A stretch of 64,000 bases of DNA, from assembly GCF_036711975.1 (NCBI RefSeq), contig NC_091973.1:13268001-13332000 (forward strand). Reading direction: 5' to 3'. Shown here in pieces: positions 9,924 to 19,100 of this stretch. The position numbers and the translations under genes are program-made. The notes under the pieces are model-generated. The model was not told the origin of the DNA, did no database searches, and saw only the letters and a program-made list of their open reading frames with translations. Every line of letters starts with the position of its first letter. The first letter of the stretch is position 1. Source of the DNA: Onthophagus taurus (taxonomy: Eukaryota; Arthropoda; Insecta; Coleoptera; Scarabaeidae).

Positions 9924-10550
9924 TTAACATTCAACGGAGCCTTTATTACAAGTAGAAGACATGTTGTTCAAGCCCTCAATGGGTACAGAGTGAAAACTTC
10001 GAACAAATTGGAGTCGTTTTTGAAGGTATTCTGTGATGAAGTTGATCATGCGGCAAGAATCGATCAAAGCTCTTACTCTATGGTATCTTCCAAAACGGTC
10101 TTGGATGTCCAACTCAGCAACAGGTAGAAGAACAGTCATAAATGTATTAGTTACAGAGGCGACAGTATTTTTAGGAATTGAAGAACTGACATCAGGTGCA
10201 GTTGTATCATGTGAAGAGTTGTTAAAATGTAACAGTGTATGATGACGCCTGCGACAGACTCGACATGTTTTATTGGAGTTACATTTACTGGTAGTATGGC
10301 GATAGCCCAAGCAGTTTTTACAAAACTTATGATGGGAAATGAATTCGAATCTTTGCGAATGTGTTTTTTCTAGAAACTTTTCACATTGATATAGATTGTG
10401 ATTAGATTGACATAAGATACAATTTAAATTCGATTTAATTTCAGTAGTAAAGGTTGATTGAATATGTTTCGTAATTAATTTGCTCCCTTTTGCAGAAGAA
10501 GTCACCTTAACGGAATCTAAGGCTTTCGATTGATTCTCTAAAAATTCCAT
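9924..10550 (-). CDS. BEL-A gag zinc knuckles and protease start
   Basis: Cys/His clusters CILCQSNHNLYQCEKF, FCKNCLGYRHTTSKC and CRVCRRRHHTLLHF are the Pao gag nucleocapsid-like fingers. They are followed by the protease active-site region RVRALIDSCRMINFITEYL. The active site reads D-S-C where retropepsins usually have D-S/T-G; the other Pao copy here (19616-19843) also has D-S-C, so it is probably a lineage trait. A frame break separates this piece from the gag body. Confidence 0.8.
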   Translation of the reverse strand: MEFLENQSKALDSVKVTSSAKGSKLITKHIQSTFTTEIKSNLNCILCQSNHNLYQCEKFLEKTHSQRFEFISHHKFCKNCLGYRHTTSKCNSNKTCRVCRRRHHTLLHFNNSSHDTTAPDVSSSIPKNTVASVTNTFMTVLLPVAELDIQDRFGRYHRVRALIDSCRMINFITEYLQKRLQFVRSFHSVPIEGLNNMSSTCNKGSVEC

Positions 10551-10625
10551 TAATTGCTTATAAGTTGGAATTTCAATATTACTGTGTTCTACTTAGAATT
10601 TGGTCTTGATTGAATTATCCAATTT

Positions 10626-11375
10626 TTATAGGAGTATATTAAATAACATAAAATCCCAAGACTCAACCGGGAATCCTAAAGTTTTTAAACCTTCAACGTT
10701 TTCAGAGAACGTATCAATTAACAGCCGATACGCCTTTGATGAACCTTCTTGTTTTATTGTGACACATTGAATTTCGTTGTAATATAATGTAGCTAAATGT
10801 CTCTTATTTTGGTATCTCTTTTTTAAGGTGTCGAAAGCAATGGAGTAGTTTGCATCAGTCATAGGCAACCCTTTGATAAGGTGTAAGGGTTCTTCGGATA
10901 ATGACGTCACAAGGTACTGATATTTCGCAACGTCGGATAAAGTATCGTTATCGTGCACCAAGGATCGGTATAAATCGTAGAAACTCGGCCAAGATTTGTA
11001 ATTTCCAGCAATAATGGGAATGGTGATTTTATTTAACTTCGGTGATACAACGGATTTGACAGGATCTTGCGTGTCAGGATTGGAAGAGGTGATTTTATGT
11101 AAAGTGGCTTTGGTACGAAAGTAAGCAACTTCAGCTTTACGACGTATGGCATCATGAGTATCGAAAGCTTCTTCTTCAATGAGACCAATTATTTGATTAT
11201 GAAGAGTTTTAAATTCTGTGTAAGTGTCGTCAATTTCAGAAGCGCGTGCCATAAAAACCAATTTTAAATCTGCGGATTGGTCAATGGTATAAACAGCACC
11301 CGCCGTTTCAAGGAGGCTGTTTAGAAGACCGTTACGGCATAATGTTAATCTAGTAAGCTTATCAGGTACGGCCAT
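10626..11375 (-). CDS. BEL-A gag, N-terminal body
   Basis: The native start is probably the Met of MAVPDKLTRL near 11375, because residues upstream look like leader or LTR sequence. The protein reads through helical gag sequence with IPIIAGNYKSWPSFYDLYRS, VTSLSEEPLHLIKGLPM and LKKRYQNKRHL, the Pao gag signature. It stops at 10626 (FNILL) and matching sequence continues in another frame. Confidence 0.75.
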   Translation of the reverse strand: MAVPDKLTRLTLCRNGLLNSLLETAGAVYTIDQSADLKLVFMARASEIDDTYTEFKTLHNQIIGLIEEEAFDTHDAIRRKAEVAYFRTKATLHKITSSNPDTQDPVKSVVSPKLNKITIPIIAGNYKSWPSFYDLYRSLVHDNDTLSDVAKYQYLVTSLSEEPLHLIKGLPMTDANYSIAFDTLKKRYQNKRHLATLYYNEIQCVTIKQEGSSKAYRLLIDTFSENVEGLKTLGFPVESWDFMLFNILL

Positions 11376-11424
11376 AATAAATTTAAAGGAAAATAATAAA
11401 TCAAAAAATTTTCGAATAAAAGAT

Positions 11425-11883
11425 TTGTATAACAACCCAAAATCGTCGATTAATTGTTTTCTGGATGGTTGTAACTGGACGGGACCTGTGCACAAGAACA
11501 CCGCGCACGTGGCAGAGAGTCATCCTGCAAAAATAATCAAGCCTTTTGAAAAAATGAGGATTGATATCGATGAACCATCGGTTTATCGAAGATTATTACT
11601 ACACGGTGAAAAAGTTTATGTAGCCACAATTAAAATTTCTTCGGCGAATTTATGGTATTCTGTTTTTGGTTTACATGAGCAAACAGAATATTGTAACTAT
11701 AAATACGATGTTTTTTTGAATCAAGCCGATGTGACTTTTTTTCGTTCTAATCAAACTTTGGATTATCAAGATTGGTGTACATTTATTGAATCTCAACCCA
11801 TAGCGAAACATGTATCACGGGCTGTTTTTTCTAAGGATGAACCTATTTATATACATTTTTCGTGCATTCGCACATCTAATTAA
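11425..11883 (+). pseudogene. Sina/SIAH-like zinc finger and substrate-binding segment
   Basis: About 153 residues start with INCFLDGCNWTGPVHKNTAH and VAESHP, resembling the second SIAH-type zinc finger (C-x4-C-W-x-G ... H ... H). A beta-rich region follows (KVYVATIKIS, WYSVFGLHEQ, DEPIYIHFSCIRTSN) as in the sina substrate-binding domain. It lies between the BEL-A gag start and a second Pao integrase. Together with the RING piece at 3007-3287 it may be one split gene. The frame itself is open to a normal-looking stop. No RING is attached, so ligase function is not expected from this piece. Confidence 0.5.
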
Positions 11884-11892
11884 TAACATATC

Positions 11893-12720
11893 AACCGGAC
11901 AGTCACCACACGAACTATACCATCACGGCCAGGATGAAGTTGTTCTATTCTAGCTAACAGCCATTTACATGTAGGGGTGTTATCCGATAATAATACCATG
12001 GACCCAATCTTCAACTCTGATTCTTTTGTCGAAGACCATTTCAATCTTTTTTGAAGTTCGGGTAAAACTTTTCTTGACCATCTGTTCCAAAACTTTGCTA
12101 TCAGCAACTGTTGGTATTGGTAGCGGTCCAAACGATTCGCCGGAATATTAGCCACCGAAGGTTCTGGCAATGCTGTTAAAGGTTTGCCTATCAGGAAATG
12201 GCCAGGGGTTAAAGGAAGGTAATCGTTAGGATCGCTAGATAACGGAGATAGAGGTCTTGAATTCAAGACTGATTCGATTTGTGTCAAAACAGTGAGTAGA
12301 ACACACTCTTCGTAATTTAAATGGCAATCGCCCAATATTTTATTCAAATGAATTTTGGTCGATTTTATGTTAGACTCCCTCCAGAATACCTTCAAAATGA
12401 GGCGAACTTGGTGATATAAAATTCCAATTAATACCCTCGTTAGCAAAGAAATGAGAAAGTTTATTTTGTACATCTTTCGCTTGTAAAGCTACATAAAGCT
12501 CTTTTATGGTTTTAGCAGCCGAAACAAAATTTGTAGCATTGTCGCTCAACATTTTAGTGGGCTTTCCCCGGGGTCTTGAAATGAATCTTTTAACTGCATT
12601 TATGAACGCTAATGTGGATAAATTGGTTACCACCTCTAGGTGTACTGCTTTTGTTACCATACAGATGAAAAGACATATATAGGCTTTAATTAATTTAGAA
12701 TTTCTGGTGCAAAACAAAGA
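11893..12720 (-). pseudogene. BEL/Pao integrase of a second element (Pao-B)
   Basis: 12717-12370 holds the integrase core: KAYICLFICMVTKAVHLEVV, MLSDNATNFVSA and SPSSPHFEGI. The shifted frame 12473-11893 holds [52 protein letters not shown] and HPGRDGIVRVVTVR, the Pao C-terminal domain. It ends abruptly at VVTVR where the sina-like fragment begins. One frameshift near 12400 breaks it. It may belong with the Pao RT piece at 13009-13176. Confidence 0.8.
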
Positions 12721-13008
12721 AAATTTTTGTCACGAAGGTGAAAGAGTAAGACAATTCGTTTAACCGAATTGTCACGATTTGAAAGTTATTGAATCTCTAT
12801 TTTCTTTGTTAAAAAAAAAAAATTTTTTTGTTTTGCATTCCGTTCGAAAATCAAGTTTCTTTTGTTGGTTTTTTTTTTAAATACTTTGTTATTATTTAGT
12901 ATTTTTGAATAGCTTAGCTATTCCAAGGCGGCCGGTGTGTTAAGGCCTTTATAATTGTTGTTATAATTTTTATTGTTATTCCGTTTAAATGATTTTCCTA
13001 ATTTGAAT
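12721..13008. other. No gene seen; AT-rich joint between Pao pieces
   Basis: Homopolymer-rich DNA (runs of A and T near 12810-12835 and 12870). I see no coding or repeat signal. It joins Pao-B integrase to a Pao RT scrap, so RT and RNase H sequence expected in between has been lost. Confidence 0.4.
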
Positions 13009-13176
13009 TTATATTTTTTCACAATCACCAGTAATCGCAATAGCATGTTTACGGAAATTAATTAATATTGAAAATAAATCATTTTGAACAACGGGACCTA
13101 ACATTTGGCAATCATTTATTGAAAGAGATGTTGTGGTTTTAGCGCTACCATCAAATACTACTCGTAACTTTGTTTT
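13009..13176 (-). pseudogene. Pao reverse transcriptase fragment, left of the I-like LINE
   Basis: LRVVFDGSAKTTTSLSIND, CQMLGPVVQNDLFSILINF and IAITGDCEKI are Pao RT blocks. The upstream part of the same RT (PHHEIVKTNSLTTKL) lies at 19100-19151, beyond the I-like LINE, so one RT was split by that insertion. It stops matching at GDCEKI, before the catalytic YxDD. Confidence 0.8.
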
Positions 13177-13299
13177 TTTTTTTTTTTTTTTTTTTTTTAA
13201 TAGGCCCATCGACATCTAAGGTCATTAAGGCCATCGTAGTGATTAGACGTGGATCTCACTTGTAAGATCACTCTTAAATGTAACTGTGTACATGAACAG

Positions 13300-13625
13300 G
13301 TGAAGTGTAAAAGGACGGACAAACAAGTAAGTAAAAATAAAAACTATAATAAATTAGCAACAAGTGTAAAAGGACGGACAAACAGGTAAGTAAAATAAAA
13401 CTATAATAAATAAGCAACAAGTGTAAAAGGACGGACAAACAGGTAAGTAAAATAAAACTATAATAAATAAGCAACAAGTGTAAATGGACGGACAAACAGG
13501 TAAGTAAATAAACAAACTCTATGATAAATAAATAAATAGTTAAAAATGTAAGTGGACGGACAAACACGAAGGTAAATAAAAAGAACTCTATAGTAAATAA
13601 TTTAAAGGACACAACTAGACATATA
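13300..13625. repeat. Minisatellite in the LINE 3' UTR (about 57-68 bp unit)
   Basis: GTGTAAAAGGACGGACAAAC recurs with its spacer at intervals of 59, 57, 57 and 68 bp (GGACGGAC at 13313, 13372, 13429, 13486, 13554). The unit is clearly related to the repeats between ORF1 and ORF2 at 16920-17230. Confidence 0.85.
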
Positions 13626-13638
13626 GTTAATTAATTAA

Positions 13639-16600
13639 TTAAATTTTACTGCGCAGTCCTGCCTCTTTTATAAATGACAACACCTTTTTTATGTTTTGCG
13701 AGGATATATTGAAGGGGGCCTCGATATTTATGTTTATGCGGTTCCTCAAGTTTGTAAAACGACGACAGTTTAAAATGATGTGTGTGACGGTCAAAAACTC
13801 GTCACAGTCGTCGCATCGAGGTTGCTCCTCTCCCTTTAGAAGGTGAGAGGAGGTCAGGGCCGTGTGTCCCAGACGGAGTCGGTGGTATATAACCTGGTCC
13901 TCCCGGGACAGAGAGATTGGAAATCTCCAGCCCTCCACTTCAGGCTTTACCGCTCGAAAACCCCGGTTGCCCGTATCGTCCCACTCCTGTTGCCACTTCC
14001 ACATTATTCGTTGCTTAATGTGGCTCAAAACAAATTTTAGATCAGGAGCGGGTTGTGTCTCGGGATCGACCGTCGGGACCGTCGGGACGTTCCCGGCGTC
14101 CTCGATCCAGGGCTCCGGGCCTCCCGCCTCTACAGAAGTTACCACGGGCAGGGTCCAATCCATCTCGCGCTGTAATTCGGCTAATCGCACGGCACACGGT
14201 CGGGTGACAGTCGGCCTGCGCTCGTACGGCAGCCCTACCTCAAAGATACACCCGTGAACCGGGTGGTGCGGCCGCGCGCTTATTTTCGAGGCATACGACA
14301 ATAGCGCCTTTTCTCTCCTTTTCCACAGGGACGGCACGCCACACTCGCAGTATAAGCTGCTTGTGGGGGTTGTGGGAAAGGCCCCGATGGCATATCTCAG
14401 TCCCAGGTTGTGGATAGTGTCTAGCTTTTTAAGCAGGGACTGTCTCGCCGACGCGTACGCCACCGCCCCGTAGTCCAGGATCGGCAGCACGAGGGCATGG
14501 TGCAGCCTCAGCAGGACAGACGAATCCGCACCCCACCGAGTATTGGACACCATGCGCACTGTGTTCAGCGCTTTCTTGCCGCGGGCCAAAAGGTCCTCCA
14601 CGTGATGCGTCCACCGTAGTCCTCTGTCGAGGATGACGCCTAAGAACCGCATCGATGGTACGCACTCGATTCGCGAGTCGGACACTCGCAAGCTAGGGTC
14701 CGTATGTTCGCGGCGTAATCTGCAGAAATGTACGGATTTGGTTTTATCTCTGGAGATTTTAAAACCTCTATAACAGGCATTTTCGTTTATTTTGTTGATC
14801 GCCGTTTGTAGCGTACGCTCCATTACCGCCATGTCACTCCCGCTGTAAAAAATGGCCAAGTCATCGACGTATAGGCACCTGCCGACGTCGGCATCCAGAC
14901 CGGATGTGATGGAGTTCATGGCTACCAGGAACAACGTCACGCTCAGGGTGGAGCCTTGCGGTATACCGTTTTCTAAAGTTTTCAGTTCCGACAGACTGTT
15001 GCCTACCCGAACTCTGAAGTTTCGGTTTTCGAGGAAAGACGATACGGCCACGGGGAGTTTTCCCCGAAAACCCCAAGCGTGGAGTTGCTCGAGGATGCCG
15101 TATCGCCAGGTCATATCGTAGGCTTTTTCGATGTCGAAGAAAACGGCAACCAGATGCTCTCTCTTGAAGAAAGCGTCCTGAACGGCGCGCTCCAGGAGGA
15201 CCAAGTTGTCGGTGGTAGAGCGACCCTGCCTGAAACCAAATTGATGGTCGGCGAGGAGTCGCTTACTTTCCAGCACCCACACGAATCTGGAATTCACCAT
15301 TTTTTCGAACAACTTACTAAGACAACAGATAAGACTGATCGGTCTGTAGCTGTTCACCGACGTCGGATCTTTGCCCTGTTTCAAGATTGGTACGATCAAC
15401 GAAGTCTTCCAGGACGGTGGAAAGGTACCGGAAGACCATACGTTATTGTATAGGTCCAGTAACAGTTCCAGCCAGTCCTCGGGAAGGTGTTTGACGAATT
15501 CGTACCGAATCCCATCTTGGCCGGCCGCAGATGGTTTTGCCGTCTTCAGAGACTCACACAGCTCTTTCATCGTGAAGGGTGAGTTATACGATATCTCACC
15601 CTCACTCCAGAAATTTAGAGGGGTTGATTCTCGAGTTCTTTTATTTCGCCGGAAATCGCCATCGTAGTTGGACGAGGAGCTCGTCCGCTCGAAATGTCGG
15701 CCCAGGGCCTCGGCGATGTCCTCTCTGTAGGTCAGAGAGTTGTCATCGTCCAGAATTTCTGATATGGGGCCGTAGTATCCGGCCCCCTTGATGGCTCCGA
15801 TCTTTCTCCACACCTCGACGGGGGAGGTTTTGCCGGTCAGGGAAGAGACGAAGTTTTTCCAACTATTTCGTTTGGCCGCGAGCATAAGACGTCTCGCTTT
15901 GGCCCTCGCTTTTTTGAATTCTATCAGACGCTCAGGCGTGGATAGATTCTTAAAGCGATTGTATGCGGCTTTCTTTGCTTTAACGGCTGTTTCGATTTCG
16001 GGGTTCCACCAGGGAACGGAGCCCGTCCTCACACGTCCGCTACTGCGCGGTATCGATTCCTCTGCGGCGTTTTGAATGGCACGCGTAAAAGCGGCCACGT
16101 CGTGTTCCACGTCACCGTTGAAGGTCGGTTTCCGGAGCCGGAGCGCGAATCGCGTCCAGTCCGCCTTCTCGAGAATCCACTTTCTCGGTGTTTCGTGGTT
16201 TTCGGTTTGACCAGGAATCGATACTATTATGGGGACGTGGTCGCTAAAGGATAGATGCTCCGCCGTGCTCCAGAATAATCTTGGAGCTATCGACGGAGAA
16301 GCGATGGACAAATCGACAGCCGTTAAAGCGCCCGACCTGGCAGCCAGGTGTGTGGGATCGCCGGTATTCAACAGAACAAGTCCCTCGTCCTCCAGGAGTG
16401 TTTCGATACTGCTCCCCTGGGCGTCTCGGCGGTTGCAGCCCCACATGGGACTGTGGGCGTTGAAATCGCCCAGAAGCAAAAAGGGACGGGGAAGCTGAGC
16501 TATAAGGCTACGTAAGTCGTTTAAAGTCCATTCAGGATTTGGCAAGTAAATACAACAAACCGTGACCCGAAATGGACTCCGCAGACGGACCGCAACGACC

Positions 16601-16932
16601 TGTAGGTTGCTGGTGACGGCAACCGGGATCGCCACGTGCGGTCTCTTGACTAGTAGCGCCACCCCCCCTTTCGCCCGTAGGTTACGGGGGCAGTCGACGC
16701 GGAAAGTTTCGTAGCGTTTAAGATTATAGCTCTGTTCCGGTGCTAAGTGAGTCTCTTGAAGACAAACACACAAAGGGTCATACTGGTTCATTAGGGACTT
16801 TAGTTCGCAATAATGTCGAACCAATCCGTTACAGTTCCACTGAATGATGTTGGTTGTGGATTTATCGAATTTTAAAGGATTTAATTTTATTTTGAACCAG
16901 CTGACTGAGACGTATAAACAAATAAATAACAA
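13639..16932 (-). CDS. I-group LINE ORF2: endonuclease and reverse transcriptase
   Basis: 1097 residues, no internal stop. Residues about 28-245 form an APE-type endonuclease (IIQWNCNGL, CLQETH, LLLGDFNAHSPMWG, SFSDHVPI). The RT follows at about 480-740 (NSYRPISLICCLSKLFEK, FGFRQGRSTTDNL, VFFDIEKAYDMTWRYGIL, GIPQGSTLSVTLF, catalytic LYVDDLAIF). The C-terminus has RLRLGHTALTSSHLL and a Cys/His cluster CDDCDEFLTVTHIILNC. I find no RNase H domain, which many I-clade members have. The first residues of this frame are repeat-encoded; the true start may lie nearer TNIIQWN. Clade placement (I/Nimb-like) rests on the QWNCNG and EKAYDxTWRYGIL style. Confidence 0.9.
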   Translation of the reverse strand: MLFICLYVSVSWFKIKLNPLKFDKSTTNIIQWNCNGLVRHYCELKSLMNQYDPLCVCLQETHLAPEQSYNLKRYETFRVDCPRNLRAKGGVALLVKRPHVAIPVAVTSNLQVVAVRLRSPFRVTVCCIYLPNPEWTLNDLRSLIAQLPRPFLLLGDFNAHSPMWGCNRRDAQGSSIETLLEDEGLVLLNTGDPTHLAARSGALTAVDLSIASPSIAPRLFWSTAEHLSFSDHVPIIVSIPGQTENHETPRKWILEKADWTRFALRLRKPTFNGDVEHDVAAFTRAIQNAAEESIPRSSGRVRTGSVPWWNPEIETAVKAKKAAYNRFKNLSTPERLIEFKKARAKARRLMLAAKRNSWKNFVSSLTGKTSPVEVWRKIGAIKGAGYYGPISEILDDDNSLTYREDIAEALGRHFERTSSSSNYDGDFRRNKRTRESTPLNFWSEGEISYNSPFTMKELCESLKTAKPSAAGQDGIRYEFVKHLPEDWLELLLDLYNNVWSSGTFPPSWKTSLIVPILKQGKDPTSVNSYRPISLICCLSKLFEKMVNSRFVWVLESKRLLADHQFGFRQGRSTTDNLVLLERAVQDAFFKREHLVAVFFDIEKAYDMTWRYGILEQLHAWGFRGKLPVAVSSFLENRNFRVRVGNSLSELKTLENGIPQGSTLSVTLFLVAMNSITSGLDADVGRCLYVDDLAIFYSGSDMAVMERTLQTAINKINENACYRGFKISRDKTKSVHFCRLRREHTDPSLRVSDSRIECVPSMRFLGVILDRGLRWTHHVEDLLARGKKALNTVRMVSNTRWGADSSVLLRLHHALVLPILDYGAVAYASARQSLLKKLDTIHNLGLRYAIGAFPTTPTSSLYCECGVPSLWKRREKALLSYASKISARPHHPVHGCIFEVGLPYERRPTVTRPCAVRLAELQREMDWTLPVVTSVEAGGPEPWIEDAGNVPTVPTVDPETQPAPDLKFVLSHIKQRIMWKWQQEWDDTGNRGFRAVKPEVEGWRFPISLSREDQVIYHRLRLGHTALTSSHLLKGEEQPRCDDCDEFLTVTHIILNCRRFTNLRNRININIEAPFNISSQNIKKVLSFIKEAGLRSKI

Positions 16933-17235
16933 ACAAGTGTAAATAAACTATAAGAATAAATAAATAAATAAATAAGTGTATAAATAAAACTATACAAATA
17001 AATAGATAAAATAAAATAAAATGTAAAAAGACGGAAAAAACAGGAAAATAAATAATGCTCTATAATAAATAAATAAAATAAAAGTGTAAACGGACGGACA
17101 AACAGGTATGTAAATAAAAGCTCTATGAAAAATAAATAAAATAAATGTGTAAACGGACGGACAAACATGTAGATAAATAAATGTTCTATAATAAATAAAT
17201 AAAAGACAAAAACAGACATTTATGTAAATAATATC
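16920..17235. repeat. Minisatellite between ORF1 and ORF2
   Basis: About four degenerate units of around 60 bp containing TGTAAACGGACGGACAAACA and TCTATAATAAATAAATAAA (GGACGGAC at 17092 and 17155, weaker units at 16930-17040). The same unit is found in the 3' UTR of this LINE, so both untranslated regions carry one repeat family. Confidence 0.8.
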
Positions 17236-17248
17236 TATATTAAAACAA

Positions 17249-18568
17249 TCAACTTTCCTTTGCAGGAGAAGCTGACGGGGGACCCCCTACGGACGATCGG
17301 CGCGACGGCGTCGGTGACGCTTTCATCGCCATAGATCCGCCTGGGGGTTGTCTAGGCGGTGGCTGTGTGCCGCCACCTGCGGTTGCGTTAGGGGGCGTCG
17401 TAACGTTACGAGGCCTTCCCTTCTGCCATCCCTTCTTCTTTTTGCGATTATTGTCGGTAGAAGTTTCCGACAAATCGTCAGTCGAAGAGCTTAACGCTCC
17501 TTCACGTTTCCTCTTTTCAGACTCCGTATGGGAGAACTGACTTGAGGTTTCCACGTTGTCGGTGAGATCCACCGGCAGGGGAATTTTGAACACCCCTAGA
17601 TTTCCGGAAGTGCTGGTCGAGGGTTGAACCTTCGCCTTTACTTCCGATTTAATTAGCGGCTTGATGGCGGCTACAATCGCGGGTATTAGGTCTTTAATCA
17701 GACTATCATACTTGGGCATAGAAGCGGTTGCAGACGAATACGACACTCCCTGAGTGGGCGTGCGTACCGGCGTTTGTTGGAGTTTTCGTTTTGCCTCAAC
17801 GTACGATAATTTATCCTTCGTCCTTATTTCTTGTATCGCCGCTTCTTTTTTGAAGACGGGGCAGGATCTGGACCGAGCTGAATGCGGTCCACCGCAATTA
17901 ACACAAACGAGGGGATCCTCGCAAGGTCGTCCCTCGTGGATAGCTTTCCCGCATACACAAATTTGTAAGGCCTCACATCGAAGGGATGTGTGACCATATC
18001 GTTGACACTTAAAGCATCTCATTGGAGCCGGTATGTATAGCCTGACATCCAATGAGTAATAAGCGGCCTTGACTTTTTTCGGCAAAATAGGGCTATTAAA
18101 CGTCAGTATATGATTGGGGGTGTCGCTGAGAACACCCTCTCTTTTAGATTTGATTCTCCTCACCTCTATTACTCCTTGTGACCTCAGTTCCATCTGGATT
18201 TCTTCCACGGAGCAATTCAACAAATCAGGACAGTAAACAATGCCTTTCGAGGTATTCAAGGCTCTATGAGGGTTAACCTCCACATCAATATCTCCTATTC
18301 GCACGCTGGCCATGACTCTTTTGGCTTGTGCCGCAGACGCGGTTTCAAGCAACAAACCTTCTCTGGTTTTCTTAATAGATTTAAAATCTCCATACAAACC
18401 GTATAATTGTTTCTGTAGGATAAAGGGACTTAGTTTGTCAAAAGACAAGCCATTCAAAGCCTTGACGACAAGGAACCGGGGAGTGACCTCCTTTTCCGAG
18501 TTCGTCAAGTTGCCCGTTTTTTTAGAGGCGGGCGCCTCTTGAATGGGTTTTCTCGTAGGATTTTCCAT
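17249..18568 (-). CDS. I-group LINE ORF1 (gag-like, zinc knuckles)
   Basis: 439 residues starting MENPTRKPIQEAP. An RRM-like middle region is followed by three Cys/His clusters: CFKCQRYGHTSLRC, CVCGKAIHEGRPC and CVNCGGPHSARSRSC, then FKKEAAIQEIRTKDKLSYVE, the standard wording after the knuckles in I- and jockey-type ORF1. The C-terminus is Ser/Pro/Gly-rich and basic (RKKKKGWQKGRPR). ORF1 proteins bind the LINE RNA and act as chaperones. The frame is intact. It lies 5' of ORF2 with a repeat-rich spacer of about 320 bp. Confidence 0.88.
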   Translation of the reverse strand: MENPTRKPIQEAPASKKTGNLTNSEKEVTPRFLVVKALNGLSFDKLSPFILQKQLYGLYGDFKSIKKTREGLLLETASAAQAKRVMASVRIGDIDVEVNPHRALNTSKGIVYCPDLLNCSVEEIQMELRSQGVIEVRRIKSKREGVLSDTPNHILTFNSPILPKKVKAAYYSLDVRLYIPAPMRCFKCQRYGHTSLRCEALQICVCGKAIHEGRPCEDPLVCVNCGGPHSARSRSCPVFKKEAAIQEIRTKDKLSYVEAKRKLQQTPVRTPTQGVSYSSATASMPKYDSLIKDLIPAIVAAIKPLIKSEVKAKVQPSTSTSGNLGVFKIPLPVDLTDNVETSSQFSHTESEKRKREGALSSSTDDLSETSTDNNRKKKKGWQKGRPRNVTTPPNATAGGGTQPPPRQPPGGSMAMKASPTPSRRSSVGGPPSASPAKES

Positions 18569-19100
18569 TCTATTGGGTTCACCAGCGCTTCGTGTAGAAA
18601 GGAACGGGCTGAGGATGGTTGGGAACGGGTATACCCTCGGTTAAAGAAACCTACCCCAGTTCCCCGGGGCCCAACCCTCATTTTATCGATTCCGGATAAA
18701 CACGGACGAATCGATACTCGTTCGGGGCAATGCGGATTCCGACCTCCGCATCCATTCTACACTACCTGATCAGGGCCCGAAGTGGCTGGCCTCTGACACG
18801 TACCCAGTCCCCCCTCGGCAGAGCAAGCTCACATCAGCCTCCTCCACCCCCGGCCGAGACACCGGAGGCTTCGTCAGCACTCCCAGGGTTTCCAAAATAC
18901 GTGCCAATCACATAAAAACGAAAAGAAGACGAAGAACAAGAGACGTAACAAGCCGGTGCCGTGCCGGTCCTGGCAAAAAAACAGACTATAGAAGTCCGGC
19001 TGGTTGGTCCGCGTCGGGTTAACCCGATACTCGCCGAAGCGAGCGTTCCCCTATCCGCCACCTGGGGACGCGCCCGGTGGGGGTCCAGCTCCCCCGCGGG
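18569..19100 (-). promoter_or_regulatory. 5' leader of the I-group LINE
   Basis: About 530 bp of GC-rich sequence between the target duplication and ORF1, in contrast with the AT-rich host DNA. LINEs of this group carry an internal promoter here. I see no TATA box and cannot point to a start site. Confidence 0.5.

Larger units (their letters stand above)
4720..11375 (-). mobile_element. BEL/Pao retrotransposon BEL-A (gag-pol, split by a Penelope-like element)
   Basis: Minus-strand gag, zinc-knuckle/protease, reverse transcriptase, RNase H and integrase follow in the family order from 11375 down to about 4720. The reverse transcriptase is cut at AGFKLAKW by PLE-1 (6644-8755), and the target AACTTAAAACCAG is present on both sides. 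There are frame breaks between 10626 and 10550, near 5700 and near 4784. No 5' LTR fits in the 50 bp between the gag start and the sina-like fragment at 11425, so the element appears to have lost its LTRs. Translation stops matching Pao near 4720, just after SADPND. Confidence 0.85.
13175..19100 (-). mobile_element. Full-length I-group LINE with poly(A) and target duplication
   Basis: About 5.9 kb on the minus strand: GC-rich 5' leader (19100-18569), ORF1 (18568-17249), inter-ORF minisatellite, ORF2 (16932-13639), 3' UTR minisatellite, and a poly(A) tail seen as T's at 13173-13198. TCGTAACTTTGTT stands at 13162-13174 and 19101-19113, so the insertion duplicated about 11-13 bp of a Pao RT. Both ORFs are long and free of stops, and the duplication is still near-perfect, which suggests recent insertion and possible competence. 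Confidence 0.9.

Noticed and set aside
13300-13625. CRISPR-like regular repeats
   Set aside because: The units are contiguous AT-rich minisatellite copies inside a LINE 3' UTR, with repeated spacers; nothing prokaryotic is present.
14429-15076. Minus-strand frames of 71-78 codons
   Set aside because: They overlap ORF2 in another phase and have no independent evidence.
13843-16498. Several plus-strand open frames of 60-131 codons
   Set aside because: They are antisense shadows of the LINE ORF2, caused by its higher GC content; none shows a domain.
17754-18769. Plus-strand frames opposite ORF1
   Set aside because: Antisense shadows of the LINE ORF1 and leader.
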